Below are positions 47,735-59,954 of a stretch of 64,000 nucleotides of DNA, piece after piece. Under the pieces are notes generated by a model. The model made no database searches and was not told the origin of the DNA. It saw nothing but the letters and a program-made list of their open reading frames with translations. A program made the position numbers and the translations under genes. Positions within the stretch are counted from its first letter, which is position 1. Every line of letters begins with the position of its first letter. This stretch comes from Chlorops oryzae (taxonomy: Eukaryota; Arthropoda; Insecta; Diptera; Chloropidae), in the NCBI GenBank assembly GCA_020466095.1, contig CM035806.1, positions 162,393,879-162,457,878 on the forward strand, given 5' to 3'.

Positions 47735-49180
47735 ATCAAAGGCTGTCAATTATAATCGAAAGCGGGTCATTGAAGGTGCTTACAGAATTGCGGACAGTCC
47801 TTATAATGGCAATAGGATCTTGCAGCTTGCCACAGTTTTCGATTCTCGTTTCATACAATGGATGCCCAAAAATTATATCCTCTTTTTTTAACCGAGCGCA
47901 ATGTGTAGAAGAATGCCAATATCCATGCCAAATGGTAGAAGTAAAGATGGCAGCAACATTTTTTGTCTTTTTTTTTCGTACTCAACCTATCAAAATTGTA
48001 GGTAGTCGTATGTTAAGGACAAATATACCCATAAGTACCTACGCTCAAATTGGCGGATGTTTGGACGTGGATTTTCTGTGTTAACGAATTCATCATCGTC
48101 ACAACGAGTTGAGAATAGACATTCATACATATGTACAATATGTACGGAGAGGAGAAGGCGAAGGAGAAGAATCACCTTACAACGAAAATCGATGAAAATC
48201 ATTGAAATGCCACGATTCCGGAAAACACTGCGATACGATGGATGGATGGATGACGATGACGATGATGTGTCTACAAGCGGCCCCAGATGGATGGCTTACA
48301 AGGAGGAACGTGAAAATTTCAGTCAGTAGCGCATTAGCGAGACAACGAGACGACTGGAAGAGGAAAGGACAAGAAAGAAAAGTACGTGCACACAAGACAT
48401 GGTACGAACTGATTTAAACATGAAACTGCCAGCGATAATGAAACGATTGAGCTACTCAGCCAGTGAGCCAGTCGGTCCTTCATCTTGTCATGCTCCTCCG
48501 AAGTCAGGTCATTGCGATGGCATAATGATTTGATATCTTCATCGTTGTTGGTGTTGCTTTATAACTTCATTTTCGCATTGCTGGGAAACCAAATTTACAT
48601 ACCCATACCCATAATACGAGACTATTTACATACAAACGTACAGCCAAACATATTTCGAATTGCCTTAGTCTGGCAAAATGGCAAAGAGCAATCGTTAAAA
48701 TATTTGACTTAATTTCAAATTTGCGGTTTTCAAATTTTGTCTTCCTTTTGAGAACTAATGGCAATATCAAAGACGACAAAACGATCGATTTATTGACGAT
48801 TAGCCCCTTATGGGCTCTACGCAGATATGCAGGAAGTATAGAGCTCGATCTTGTGAAGAAAGGAAATCAGAGTTGAAATTTCGATGACAGGTCGACAGAA
48901 ATATAGAAAATGTATGATTTAAATGCAACCCTGCATGTTCGATTGCTTTTAATCTGCGTAATCGTTGAAGTATTAGAAGTAAAGTGACCTATCCACATTC
49001 GAGCATGCTCGTGCGAGTGGCTCGGCTCTATGCAATGCTCGATCGTAAGTGGTCTGCACCTTTCCGTTCACCTTGTTCAAACTATGTTGCGAATTTGAAG
49101 CTTCTACGCCATTTACTTCACAAGTTACGACAAACCCTTATTTGTGGTCTCGAAGAGAACGGCGTCCATATTTTTCCAGG
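47735..49180. other. Non-coding DNA, no supported gene
   Basis: Short frames only. There is a GGATGGATGGATGACGATGA repeat near 48240. Confidence 0.5.
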
Positions 49181-49560
49181 ATATGTCCCTTTTCGTAGTT
49201 TACCAGTACACCAAATATCAATGGAATGTGTTGAGTGGTTCGCAAGTTACAAGCATTTTACTGAAAACACATTAAATTCATTTGTGGGCTTGGCAGTTGG
49301 CGGATATCTCCCATTTTTACTTAGGATCATACTTGGATCCCGATATACCTGTGTGCCAAATTTCGACTTGGTTGGTCCAGCCGCTTCGGAGGAGATCCGA
49401 CCACGGACGGACGGACAGACGGTCAGACGGACATGTCTAAATCGATTCAGTTTTTGATCCTGTTCAAGAATATTTATCTACTTATATCTTTGGAGCTTAG
49501 TTCTGGCTGTTACAAGATTCGCACAAAATTAGTATACCCTGCTTACGCTGGGTATAATAA
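49181..49560 (+). repeat. Second dispersed-repeat family, 3' part
   Basis: It shares the layout of the main family but not the sequence. An ACGGACGGACAGACGGTCAG tract leads to ACATGTCTAAATCG, then GCTGTTACAAGATTCGC, and the end is a hairpin (TATACCC/GGGTATA around TGCTTACGC). Only one copy is in the window, so the left border is approximate. Confidence 0.5.
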
Positions 49561-52500
49561 AGTATTTTAGTAACAAAAATTAAGTATTTTTTAATTCATC
49601 CTTATATTAATTAAAAAAACCAAAATATTGCAAATATTAACAAAAAAAAATTTTAAATAACATGCTTTCATACTACCATAAATTCAATTTAAATTATCTC
49701 TCACACTGCAATACTAGTAACTTACTAGTAGTTAGTCCAATTTTGTTCTTAAATATACACTTTTTAATGCTTGCAGAACATTTTAGTTGATCTGTGATTT
49801 GTTTCACCAATTTACAATTATTATTAAATATCTTTATATTTGAATACATATGTTAAGCATGTACTTAAGTTGCCAAAATTGCGAGTCGAGACTCTCTATG
49901 CATTCCAATGGGCCTGAAAAATAAAATCGTCGATGAGAGAATTCGTAGTTAGCAGAAAAAAAGGCAATATAATGTAGAAGTTTCGCTATAGAGTGAAATT
50001 TGTTTTTAAGGAGGTCGTTATATAGGGTATCGACTGTATTTATTTTGTTCAGTGAACTGCATGATGTATGTTTGGTAAAAACTGTCGTATATATTAAAAA
50101 TAAAGTATTTAAAGATACTTTATTGTTACAGGAAAGTATAAAGTACATCGATCACAAATCAAGAAGGATACTATATTATATAGAATGGTTGGCAACCCTA
50201 GAAGTGAGCTTGTTCCATAATCAATAGAAATGGACGATGGGTATGATGCCTTCTTTAGGTACTTACCACTTCATTCATTGGATGTCAAAGAATAATTTTT
50301 CAGTGTTATTTTTTTCGAAATTTTTAAAATTTTTATTTACATTTCTATGAGTGTTTTCTTTTAAATTTCATAACTATTTTTTTTTAAAGATTTTTTTATA
50401 TTTTTTTTTATTTTCATATTCGACCATTTAGGAAACATTCACGAGTATTTTTTATTCTTTTTCTTGTTTATTTTTTGTTGATAGTTTAGTTAGTTACACA
50501 AGGAGGGACGCAATTTAATAAAAGTATTTTCTATGATTTCTTTTATTTTTGTGTTTTTTCTTTTCTTTCTTAACATTCGTTTTGTCTAAGCTGCTCGTAA
50601 TTCAAAGGAGTTAAAGGACCATCTGCAATTTGGCCATTGATAGAGTTAGAGAGAGAGAGAGAGAGAGAGAGTTCCAGTTTTGTTATGTTGGTACGTAAGC
50701 TGTACGCACAGTAGAATCATGCAGCAGTAAGTTGTCGTAAGTTTTCTTGACCTATCTATGAATTTTTAAATGCATTCCTAACCTAACCTAGTATTTTTTA
50801 TTTTTTTTTTTACAATCGCAATTCAAATTTAAATAAATTTTTCCATTTTCCAATTGTTTCCATCCGTACAAATAAAGTGTACATTATAGTAACTCGTTCT
50901 AAGTAGGAATTGCCATTTGCAAAAGTTCAATATATGTATATATTGATATAATTTATATTATTTTTATGTAATATTAAACAGTTTATTTTATATAAGTACA
51001 ATATTCATACACACGAGCAAAGAACGCAAACGAAAAAAAAGTCTTCGATTTTCTTTCGAACCTGTATTTCTCTCAGTGTAGGTATAATTTGCTCGCATGT
51101 ATTTAAGTGACTAGTCTTTGGTTGCTTTGATTAAGTCGCTAGTTGAGTTTTTTTTGTTTTTAAGACGTTTTAAAATTTCGTTATCATTAGTTAATATATA
51201 GTTCTTTATTGTGTATGCATTAATAGAGTACGGTGAAAACCCCAGTTAAAAGGACACCAATCGATTGAATAAAATGCCAAAAAAAAAAAAAAAAAAAATT
51301 ATTCGAATATTTTCCTCTTTGAGGAGATGATGTCCCATCATGAGAGTGCCCTTTATTTAGAGTATTTTCACTGTCCATTGTCAATGTGTATATGCATAAT
51401 ACCTATGTGTGTATGAATCGAATGAAGCCTGTTCACATAAATTAGTAAATATTACTAAAGAGCTGCTTAATATCTTAACATCTAAATACTTAAATTTATA
51501 TTTTATTCAACATCAACATCAAAAAGGAATGCTTTGAGTATTTTGGCTTAATTAAAAGATTTTCAGTATGAAAAGCTCGTCAAATTTCATATAGCGTTTT
51601 GTGTTTGTAATTCGTTTTTTTTAATGTGTTTTTTTTTTTTTTTTTTTGCAATAAATATTTTTTATGTTTGATTTGCTTTGTTTTGCGGTTTGCTTTCCTC
51701 GCAAGATAAGAGATATATCTTAATATTTTTTTTTTTTTTAATTTTAATTAAACTGAAATTTGATTTCAAACGAGGCTAGTATTGCACTGGTTTGTCAGTT
51801 GAATGGCGTCAAGTTTCAAAACACTGGAATATTGTTTTTTCTAGTCCTATTTTTTTCCATCTTCTTCTCATCGTAGAGCGATGGACTCAATTAGTTGTTG
51901 TTCGATTTTCTCGTTTCTGTTTAAATTTATTTTTTATACTGAAATTATTAATAATCGTTCTATAAACTAGCACAGTTCCTTTTTCATTTCCCCATTTCTG
52001 CGTCCTCCACCACTTCTCACTTTTATTGTGCAAAGCAATAAAGCAGACTACGTGACTTGCTTTGAGAATAAGCCATCGTCCTATGGCTCTGCAATGGGAT
52101 AACCACATTCTTTCTTTTACATTCTCATATAAATTTTGTTGCTATTGCTGTTGTAGTTGTTGCTATTGCTGTTGTTGTTGCTGTTGTTGCTTGTCTGTCA
52201 TAGTGCATAAAAGAAGTTGGTGATGATTGCGCGACACCAAGTTTCATGATTACCGCATTTGAAAACCACCGACGACGATGATAATGATGGAGGCTAGAGC
52301 CTTATGCGCTTCCCGGACAACAGTCGAAGACATTTCTTAACAATTTTTGAAACGTTATAAAAAAAAATATAACGCTTTTAGCTTCAAAGCCTTAGAACGG
52401 CACGCACCAAACGTCAAAGTTATTTTATAAAATAATTTTTTTTTTTTTTTTTTTTACAGTGTAGACGTTAGTTTCCTGTATCCTTTTGTGTTAAGTTAGT

Positions 52501-52681
52501 CCTCTTTGGATGTTGCATGAATTTGAATTGCGTCCGCACCAAGAATGAACGTATGGGTGTTGTTGGTGATGGTGGCACCGGTGGTTGTCGCGTCCGTAAT
52601 GCTGCTGCTGCTGTTTCGTCCGCGGCCGCATTTGTTGCAGAGAGCGGCGTCGGATTGAAAAATCCGCGCCGTAGACCGTTT
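49561..52681. other. Non-coding DNA and probable 3' region of the membrane-protein gene
   Basis: AT-rich with T runs (51628-51648, 52438-52456) and a GA run (50646-50669). Near 52140-52190 a GTTGCTATTGCTGTTGTTGT tract lies just downstream of the gene and may be in its 3' UTR. I cannot place a poly(A) site with confidence. Confidence 0.4.
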
Positions 52682-52852
52682 TCATTGCCATATCCAGTCG
52701 CATTTTGAGCCGTCGATGCTCTTTATCTTGGCCCACTGGAATTCGGTATCGTTTGCATCGGTATCGTCATCGGAAGTCGTCGGGGGGCTGGATCGATAGG
52801 TTGGTTTTGAAATTTGCCGTGACTGCTCTTTGCTTTCGCAGCCCGACGATAC

Positions 52853-53691
52853 TCAGCTGGCTAGCAACATTGTCGTATTTGGCCAGCGACATGAAGTTGC
52901 TGGTGTGATCGCTGCAGGTGTGTTTGTGGCTGCGGCTGTTGCAGCGGCTACTTCGGACGTACCGGATGTGTCGCGGAAAAAGTGTTGACTATGTTGTTGC
53001 GGCTGATGTAATTGCAATTGTCGTCGTTTCTGTTGTTGTGTTTGTCGTACGATGGGCAACATTGTTGCTGGGGTCAATGTCAATGATGGTGATGGTGAAG
53101 GTGAAGGTGATGATAACGATGATGTTGATAGCGATGGGCTAGCTTGGCGTTGATGATGCAAATGAAATTCGTGCGGCTCATGGTATTCATGATCGAAGTC
53201 GTTGTCGTCGTTAAAGGTTTCCTGATGCAATAACAAATGCTGCGGATGATGGTGAAGGTGCAGGTGCTGATTTTGATTCTGATTATGATGGCGCTGATGA
53301 TGCAGATGCTGATGATGGCGGTGATGCGAATGAACGCGAGGGTCAAAAAGATCAGCTCCAATGTGGGTTAGGTGGCTGTGGTGATATTGTTGACTATGTT
53401 GGCGATGTTGCTGCTGATGCCCATCGAATTCTGGCTCATATGGTGGTTGCTGCTGTTGGGAGCTAATTGTTGCCGCCGATTCGATTGTTGCGTTTGTTGT
53501 ACCTGCGCCAGCCATCGCTGTGATGGCTGTTAGCGATGATGCTGCTGACAGCGATGATTGTTGAATCCCGCGAATACTATCGGCCGGATGTGCCGTGTAA
53601 ATGTTGTTGCGTCGCAAGTGGTTGTTGTTACTACTGCTGCTGCTGCTGCTCGAGGGGCGCTTGTTGCGCGACCACCATTGAACGTGCGTTG
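52853..53691 (-). CDS. Last exon(s): His/Gln-rich cytoplasmic tail of a membrane protein
   Basis: The exon starts at 53691 after a strong acceptor (TTTTTCAACGCAG). Its long frame opens THVQWWSRNKRPSSSS and continues with NNNHLRRNNIYTAHPADSIR. Then follow a His/Gln-rich domain (HHRHHQHLHHQRHH), an acidic-aromatic patch (FNDDNDFDHEYHEPHEFH), a Ser/Pro run and QTQQQKRRQLQLHQPQQ. In the sequence as given this frame stops at 52853. An adjacent frame, entered if one T were added to the T-run near 52980, reads RYVRSSRCNSRSHKHTCSDH and then NFMSLAKYDNVAS. It runs to the six-C run near 52788; a second shift there would lead to EFQWAKIKSIDGSKCDW with a stop at 52682. Other frames are also open, so the true C-terminus is uncertain. 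It probably acts in signalling or scaffolding at the inner membrane; the family is not recognised. Confidence 0.6.
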
Positions 53692-54013
53692 CTGCGTTGA
53701 AAAAGGCGCCAAAGCAGGAAGGAAGTAAACAAGGAATGAGGAATGGGGAACGGGAGGAAAGAACAATGGTAGGAAGAAATAAAAGGAAGAGAAGAAAAAC
53801 ATTTTGTTGGATTACATTGGTCTCTTAAGTTGATTCGTCCGCGATTGCATCCGTCGCTGTCGTTGTCGTTTTCGTTTTCGTTCTTGTTGTGGTTGTCGTT
53901 TTTTTTTTTTCTTTTGTTTGTTGTATCTGCCTCAGGCGCAACGCAACCTCAGCCGCAATGATGCACGCCACGCACAGCCACCATAAGTGCCGCTAACGTT
54001 CAGTCTCGCTTAC

Positions 54014-54842
54014 TTTGGATGCTGTTGTTGCTGTTGTTGGTGTAGTGTTGGTGTGATTTGTGGTGTTGTTGTTTCTGTTTCTGTTTTTGTTTTTGTTGTC
54101 GTCATCGTACTGCTTTCTTTTGCATGTGTTTGCTTAGTCTGTAGGGTTGGTGAGTGATAAAACGGTTGATGGTGATGGTGATGCCCGCCTTTGTCTGATC
54201 GTTCGGCTGCTCGAAAAATGTCATCGGGTTCGGGTGGCAGAGGTCGTGTTAACATGTTTATAGTTTTCGAAAGGCTTTTATGTTTGTTTGTGTTGTTGTT
54301 GTTTGTTGGTGTGCATTGATAAGTCGTTCGATGACTCCAATTGCTGTTGATTTTCTTGGTGGAAATTTTGTGTATGTTGGAATTGGTTATGTAGTGAGCT
54401 TATGGTTGAGAGGCATGTGTTGTTTGTACTATTGCTATCGTTGGTTAGTGACGATGAGGAGCAACTTGTGCTCGCGTATGGACGGTACGATGTCGTTGAT
54501 GTTGACTGCTGATGCTCCTCGTGGCGTTGTTGTTGTTGTGTGTTGTTGGTGTTGTTGTTGAGATGCTGTTCACGTCCAATGAAATGTGGTGAATAGGCAG
54601 TATGATGGCTGTGCAGCGGCATTCGTGCAAAATCATGCTCATTCGCATGAAAATGCAGGAAAATTTCATGCTGACTTTGGTTGTTGTTGTCTCCCCTTTG
54701 ATGCGTATCATCATCGCCATTGGGTGTTATTGTTGTTGCTCCTGTTGCTGTCGCTGTCGCTGTTGTTGTAGTTGCCGTTGATGGCAATTTTATCGGAATT
54801 GTATGGGGACACTTACCATTACGATTGTTGGGGGCCTTCTTT
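54014..54842 (-). CDS. Juxtamembrane/tail exon of the membrane protein (frame broken once)
   Basis: The acceptor TTTTTACAG (AG at 54844-54843) fits the phase of the membrane exon exactly. The joint gives RRKKAPNNRNGKCPHT, a basic stop-transfer region. It continues with a Thr/Ala run, GDDDTHQRGDNNNQ, HEIFLHFHANEHDFARM, HSHHTAYSPHFIGREQ and long Asn/Gln/Ser tracts. This frame stops at 54278 within an AACAACAACACAAACAAAC stretch. The next frame continues with KSLSKTINMLTRPLPPEPDD and IFRAAERSDKGGHHHHHQ, down to a donor CCAAA|GTAAGC (GT at 54013-54012). An unrepetitive stretch right after the break suggests one lost or gained base, not a real end. GTAAGT also follows NRN near 54815 and may serve as an alternative donor. 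Confidence 0.6.
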
Positions 54843-54879
54843 CTGTAAAAATTATATGAGAGAGGGGAGAGAGAATGTT

Positions 54880-55350
54880 TTATTGAATCAAAAAATTACT
54901 TTTCAAAATAAAAAACAAATACTTAATTAAATAAAAATTGAAAAAAAAAAATTTTTTTTAGTTAAAAAATTAAAAAACAAAATTAAAATTTTTTTAAATG
55001 AAAAAAAAAAAATTAATTGAAAAATTAAAAATAATAAAAAAAAAATTTTAATAAAATATAAATAGAATATTTATAAACATTCAAAATAAAAAAATTTTTA
55101 AATCAAAAAGTTCAAAAAATGAAAAAATCAAAATTAAATAAAAAAAATTCAAAAATTTTAAATTTAAAATTCAAAAAAATTCAAAAATTAAACTGCATAT
55201 TACAAATATTCAAAAAAAAATTTCAAATAAAATAACAAAATTTTTAGTTTAAGAAGTTTATAAAAAAAAATTATAAAAAATATGAAAATTTAAAAAGCAC
55301 AAAAATAATAAAATTTTAAAACATTTGGAAATTTTATATAAATGTATGTA
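54880..55350 (-). other. AT-rich intron
   Basis: Runs of A and T with very little G or C, bounded by the donor at 55543-55542 (CG|GTGAGT) and the acceptor at 54844-54843. This is typical intron composition. It contains the MITE at 55358-55474 at its 5' side. Confidence 0.6.
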
Positions 55351-55357
55351 TATCTAA

Positions 55358-55474
55358 GTTCCGACTTCACCAAGCAATTTAAATAAAATTTAAATAAAAT
55401 TTTACTTTTTTTATATGAACGTTGACAGTTTGTTGCATCTAAGTTTCATTTGAACAGTTTGGCGAAATCGGGCC
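55358..55474. mobile_element. 117-bp near-palindromic MITE with TAA duplication, intronic
   Basis: CCGACTTCACCAAGCAATTT at the left is mirrored by CAGTTTGGCGAAATCGGGCC at the right, with several mismatches. TAA flanks both sides (55355-55357 and 55475-55477). It belongs to the same family as the copy at 46068-46186. Confidence 0.75.
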
Positions 55475-55543
55475 TAAGTATATTTTATTGCGCCCCCTCT
55501 GTGGAAAGGAAAATTCCACATTAGCAAATAATTTTTAACTCAC

Positions 55544-55646
55544 CGTCTACAACGCACAACAATGACCATAATAATTGCGCCCAACAGCGCCGATAATATC
55601 GATACAATAATCAAAGTGAGCGGCCAACCAAGCTCAGATGCTTTCT
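55544..55646 (-). CDS. Transmembrane exon of the membrane protein
   Basis: The acceptor CTCTAG (AG at 55648-55647) and donor CG|GTGAGT (GT at 55543-55542) bound 103 bases. Joined to the upstream exon in phase 1 it reads EKASELGWPLTLIIVSILSA, then LLGAIIMVIVVRCRR. This is a single hydrophobic helix of about 23 residues followed by Arg/Cys/Arg, which fits a type I orientation with the tail inside. The phase at both ends fits the neighbouring exons. It is the best-supported part of the gene. The family is not recognised. Confidence 0.8.
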
Positions 55647-55763
55647 CTAGAGCCGACATAAACGAGAAGTGAATAGACAATAATAAGCATGAGCATAAGC
55701 ATACGTCATCATAAGTTTTGTTTTCCACCAAATCGTTTTTCAATTAAGCTCAACTGAACTCAC

Positions 55764-56628
55764 CTATGGTGCCTTCAAAGATGAAGGTGCTCCTAGTTGG
55801 CATGGCCCATGAGCATAAATCACATGTTGTCAATCCATCGGGAAGTACAGCAGTATCGTCAACGAGGAAGGGCGGTCGCGGTGGCGGTGGCACAAAACGG
55901 CCATTCCATAAGCCATTCTCACTGGCATCAAATGCCAATGGTGAGCCATACAAATCGCCGTCCTCGTCGAAGATTTCAAATGTCACATCCCGAAAATTGC
56001 TTAAATCCTCAGCTGAGCTAGCGACAAGATTCGCGATGCTCGGTGGGCCCTGTGTCGTTAAAGTTGTCGTTGTCGTTGTCGTTGGCATTGTCATTGTCGC
56101 AAAGGGCGATAAGATGCTGCTTACAGACGTTGCCGTTGCTGCTGGTGATTGTGCTGCTGATGGTGGTGGCGTCGGTGACGCTGACGCTGACGATGATGCT
56201 GATGGTGATTGTAATGGTGATGATGATATTGGAGTTGGTGTTGTCGCTTGCCCGGTATTGATATAGGGCGGTGACGTTGATGCTGTTGGCAGGAAATGTA
56301 TTAGAATCGCCACCATGCTTGACGCTGTCACTTTTGCCACTGACGTGGTCCTTGACGTTGGCGTGCGCGTTAAGCTTGGCGTTGTCGTTGTCGTTGCTGT
56401 TGTTGGCAACATTGATGTGGGCAGCACCGCTGTCTGACCTCTATGGTCGGATGTATAAACGCCAATACATCCGGAATACGGCTGCAAGCGTTCGGGTAGA
56501 GCACCACTACCATCGTTGAGGATATTGCAAGTCATATTTGTTCGTCCTTCAGCATCGGCTTCTGTTTCGTCAACGTCTTTCTCTGCATTTGCAGTAACTG
56601 TTACTAAATTATTTATATGTGCTGCCAT
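55764..56628 (-). CDS. Ectodomain exon of the membrane protein (mucin-like)
   Basis: The frame runs from an ATG at 56628 (after an in-frame TAA) to a donor ATAG|GTGAGT (GT at 55763-55762), 288 codons plus one base. The ATG may not be the true start: a good acceptor (TGCAAATGCAG, exon start 56582) lies just inside, and there is no signal peptide, so upstream exons are expected. Visible parts: an NMT sequon and two Cys (about residues 34 and 54) around ILNDGSGALPERLQPYSG; a Thr/Ser/Pro-rich stalk (about 70-200), probably O-glycosylated; then a conserved-looking membrane-proximal domain, FRDVTFEIFDEDGDLYG to TTCDLCSWAMPTR (about 212-288), with two close Cys. Extracellular recognition or adhesion is a guess from architecture only. 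Confidence 0.7.
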
Positions 56629-56768
56629 TGTTATTGTTTTTAGATTCGTTGGATTTTATTTTGTTTGCTCTTTTGGATTTCTTTTCACCTTTTCTTCTAA
56701 TGCTGATAAGCGTCTTATTTTCCTTTCAGCTTCGACTTCAAATTTTGCTCGGATTTTGAACGAGCGTG

Positions 56769-56811
<43 letters not shown>

Positions 56812-57495
56812 ACACCCTCTTTCTCTTTGTTTATGTTGAAACAGTTGAAGCAACCATTGTGCTTGTATATCCTTGAAGGAAATGCTATATAATGCTATTA
56901 CCGATCAAATGCACTTTGTGCTTGAAACCCTTTTGGTAAATTGGTTGAATGTTAACGCTAGAGCATCATTCTATGCTCTATTCAAGTAAAGTCCACTTCC
57001 CATGAAGACTGAATTTGAATTCCATCCTTTACGGTTTAAATATCCTTTTCGCAATTTCTACATCTGCGCTCCTCACGTCATATATGCTTGAGCTCTGCAA
57101 TGGACAAAAATAAAAGAAAAAATCGCAATATGAATGACTATGAAAGCAAAAAAGCGAGAAAGAAGAAAGGAACTGGTCAGACTCAAACGATCAGCCCGTT
57201 TCGACTCGTTTCGAGTGAATTGAGTCGATTGATTGATATAGTCAGGCATTAAATGAGTGGTCGAATTACTTTTTTTCTTGTTTCTTTTTCCAATTCTGAG
57301 ATTATCCCCTCAAAAGCCTTACACGGATATTGAATATCTGTAAAAAAAAAAGATAACTCTTCAATGTATGCATGATGCTTTTAAGCCAGTTTCTATGCAT
57401 TTTTGCTATTTTAAGTTAAGGCCATCGGATTTTGTTGGATTTAAGTCTGTGAATAAGAGTAATTTTCTCATTTCATTTATGAATTTATAATATTT
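56629..57495. other. Non-coding DNA upstream of the ectodomain exon
   Basis: No further exon recognised. (CT)n at 56774-56809. Upstream exons of the gene, needed for a signal peptide, may lie beyond. Confidence 0.45.
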
Positions 57496-58255
57496 CTAGC
57501 GATATTTTCACTTTAACTTTAACTTTAATTTTAAACTTAACTTTGACTTTAACTTTATTTTTATTTTTAACTTTAACTTTAACTTTAACTTTAACTTTAA
57601 CTTTAACTTTAACTTTAACTTTAATTTTAACTTAAACTTTAACTTTAACTTTATTTTTATCTTAACTTTAACTTTAACTTTAACTTTAACTTTAACTTTA
57701 ACTTTAACTTTAATTTAACTTTAACTTTAACTTAACTTAACTTTAACTTTAACTTTAACTTTAAACTTAAACTTAAACTTTTAAACTTAAACTTAAACTT
57801 AAACTTAAACTTAAACTTAAACTTAAACTTAAACTTAAACTTAAACTTAAACTTAAACTTAAACTTAAACTTAAACTTAAACTTAACTTGAACTTAAACT
57901 TAAACTTAAACTTAAACTTAAACTTGAACTTAAACTTAAACTTAAACTTAAACTTAAACTTAAACTTAAACTTAAACTTAAACTTAAACTTAAACTTAAA
58001 CTTAAACTTAAACTTAAACTTAAACTTAAACTTAAACTTAAACTTAAACTTAAACTTAAACTTAAACTTAAACTTAAACTTAAACTTAAACTTAAACTTA
58101 AACTTAAACTTAAACTTAAACTTAAACTTAAACTTAAACTTAAACTTAAACTTAAACTTAAACTTAAACTTAAACTTAAACTTAAACTTAAACTTAAACT
58201 TAAACTTAAACTTAAACTTAAACTTAAACTTAAACTTAAACTTAAACTTAAACTT
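57496..58255 (+). repeat. Hexamer satellite: (CTTTAA)n then (CTTAAA)n
   Basis: From about 57509 to 57765 the unit is CTTTAA. From about 57766 to 58250 it switches to CTTAAA and is almost perfect. The change needs one substitution per unit, so the two blocks were amplified separately. Both strands are open because the units contain no stop in one frame (NLNLNL plus, KFKFKF minus). These are not genes. Confidence 0.95.
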
Positions 58256-58526
58256 TAACTTTAATTTTAACTTTAACTTTAACGTTAATTTCAACTTAAA
58301 ATTAAGCTTAAACTTAAACTTAAGATTAAGCTTAAGCGCAAACTTCAAATTAAACTTAAACTTAAACTTAAAATCAAATCTAAACCAATTTAACTTTAAT
58401 TTTAACTTCAACTTTAACGTTAATTTCAACTTAAAATTAAGCTTAAACTTAAACTTAAGATTAAGCTTAAGCTCAAACTTCAAATTAAACTTAAACTTAA
58501 ACTTAAAATCAAATCTAAACCAATTG
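58256..58526 (+). repeat. Tandem duplication, 135-bp period
   Basis: A mixed hexamer-derived block containing AACGTTAATTTCAACTTAAA, AAGATTAAGCTTAAGC, and ending AATCTAAACCAATT, occurs twice. The AACG landmark falls at 58281 and 58416. The two units differ by only a few bases, so this is a recent duplication at the edge of the satellite. Confidence 0.85.
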
Positions 58527-59954
58527 TAATATGTACATATGTTCATTGCACATATATCTAAAATATTGAGAAAAATTCAAATCCTTTTCGCGATAATCGT
58601 CCTTGGTCTCGACCATCACTATTATCGTGAGCACGTGAGCAATATCAAAATCATCCAAACGTTATCATCGCCAAAACTATCATGTAACCACCATTATATT
58701 CACAATCTTTGTCCTCAGTATAAAAGTCGAGCTCATTATTGTACGCTGGGGTTATTTTGGATTGGAAGGGGGTTCAAGCTCCTTTCGATAAATCCCAAAG
58801 TAAATCGGAAAAATGAGCTTCATATAAATTTTTATACTACCTAAAATTCAAAAAAAAAAATTTCTGTTCAGGTTTTTCATTTCAAGTTTGTTCCTCACCA
58901 AGCAAAATGAGATCGAATTTTTCAAATTTATGGATAAATGGCAAAGTTAAAATTTCATATATGAGCAACAAATTTAAGCATCATCAAAAAAATACGTCGC
59001 ATACGTTGATGTTTAAAATTTGTCAAAAGCGCCGTTAAATTCACCTTCTCTCTTTTTCCCTTAATAGCCGACTTATTCGGAACTTACATTGACCCAGCAA
59101 GATGTTTTCTAGTTGATAGTTCACTATACTGGGGGAAAAAAATTAGTCCAACATATGGAAGTATACATCTTTTATGTCATGGATGTTTGCATGTTTGCTT
59201 ATATGATTTCTTTTTCATTCGCCTTTCATTTGTCATATTTTGTTGAAGCATTTTTCGTTCTTATGTTCATCGTACTCGTGCACATCTCCTAGCATCGTGT
59301 TTCCATCCTTTGACATCCGATGCACTGCCAGATGCAAATGCTTGAATTGATGAATTCTTTACTCAACCGTTCTTCAATCACTTCTCCTCTCACTCTCTGA
59401 GCCTTTTGTGTATTTACACTTAACGTTTTCTTACGTTGGCAACATGTTGCTAGCAGCTAAATATTGCAACAATTTGCAATTTACTTGTTGCCCCCTTGCC
59501 GTTCTCTAATCTTAGTAGTTAACCAGTGGCAACAGCAGCGAACGGACAAGGAAACAAAGGAAAAAATACACACACACACACATTCTCAAGTAACATTTTC
59601 CAGTAACTAATGCTAATGTCAAACTGTCGAACTGTCATTATTTTCATTTTTTCTTTTGCATTCATTTTTTTCCATTTGGCATGCAGCATTTGTTGCTGTT
59701 CTCTTTGTTCTTTTTCTTATTTGTACGATTGGGAAATTTATTCAATTTCCACGTCGACGACAAAGCATCGAAAATGAAATGGAATAAAATGCTTGGAGAT
59801 GGCTGCAAATGTAGCGTAAGTACCAGAAATAAATTTGTTGTCAGAAAGTTTGAAATGTCGAAAGTACCGAAAATCGGCGAATACAAAATACATTTTTTTT
59901 AAATCTTTTCTCTTAGGTTTTTTCATGTACATTTCTCCCATACGTCTATAATTC
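58527..59954. other. Non-coding DNA, no supported gene
   Basis: Short frames only. An (AC)n run lies at 59568-59582. Confidence 0.5.

Noticed and set aside
48984..49457. A 157-codon plus-strand frame near 49 kb
   Set aside because: Its right half is a dispersed repeat (GGACGGACAGACGG and the hairpin end); the left half has no domain or splice signals.
57773..58546. A 257-codon KFKFKF frame (minus) and a 213-codon NLNLNL frame (plus)
   Set aside because: Direct products of the CTTAAA hexamer satellite; both strands are open for the same reason.
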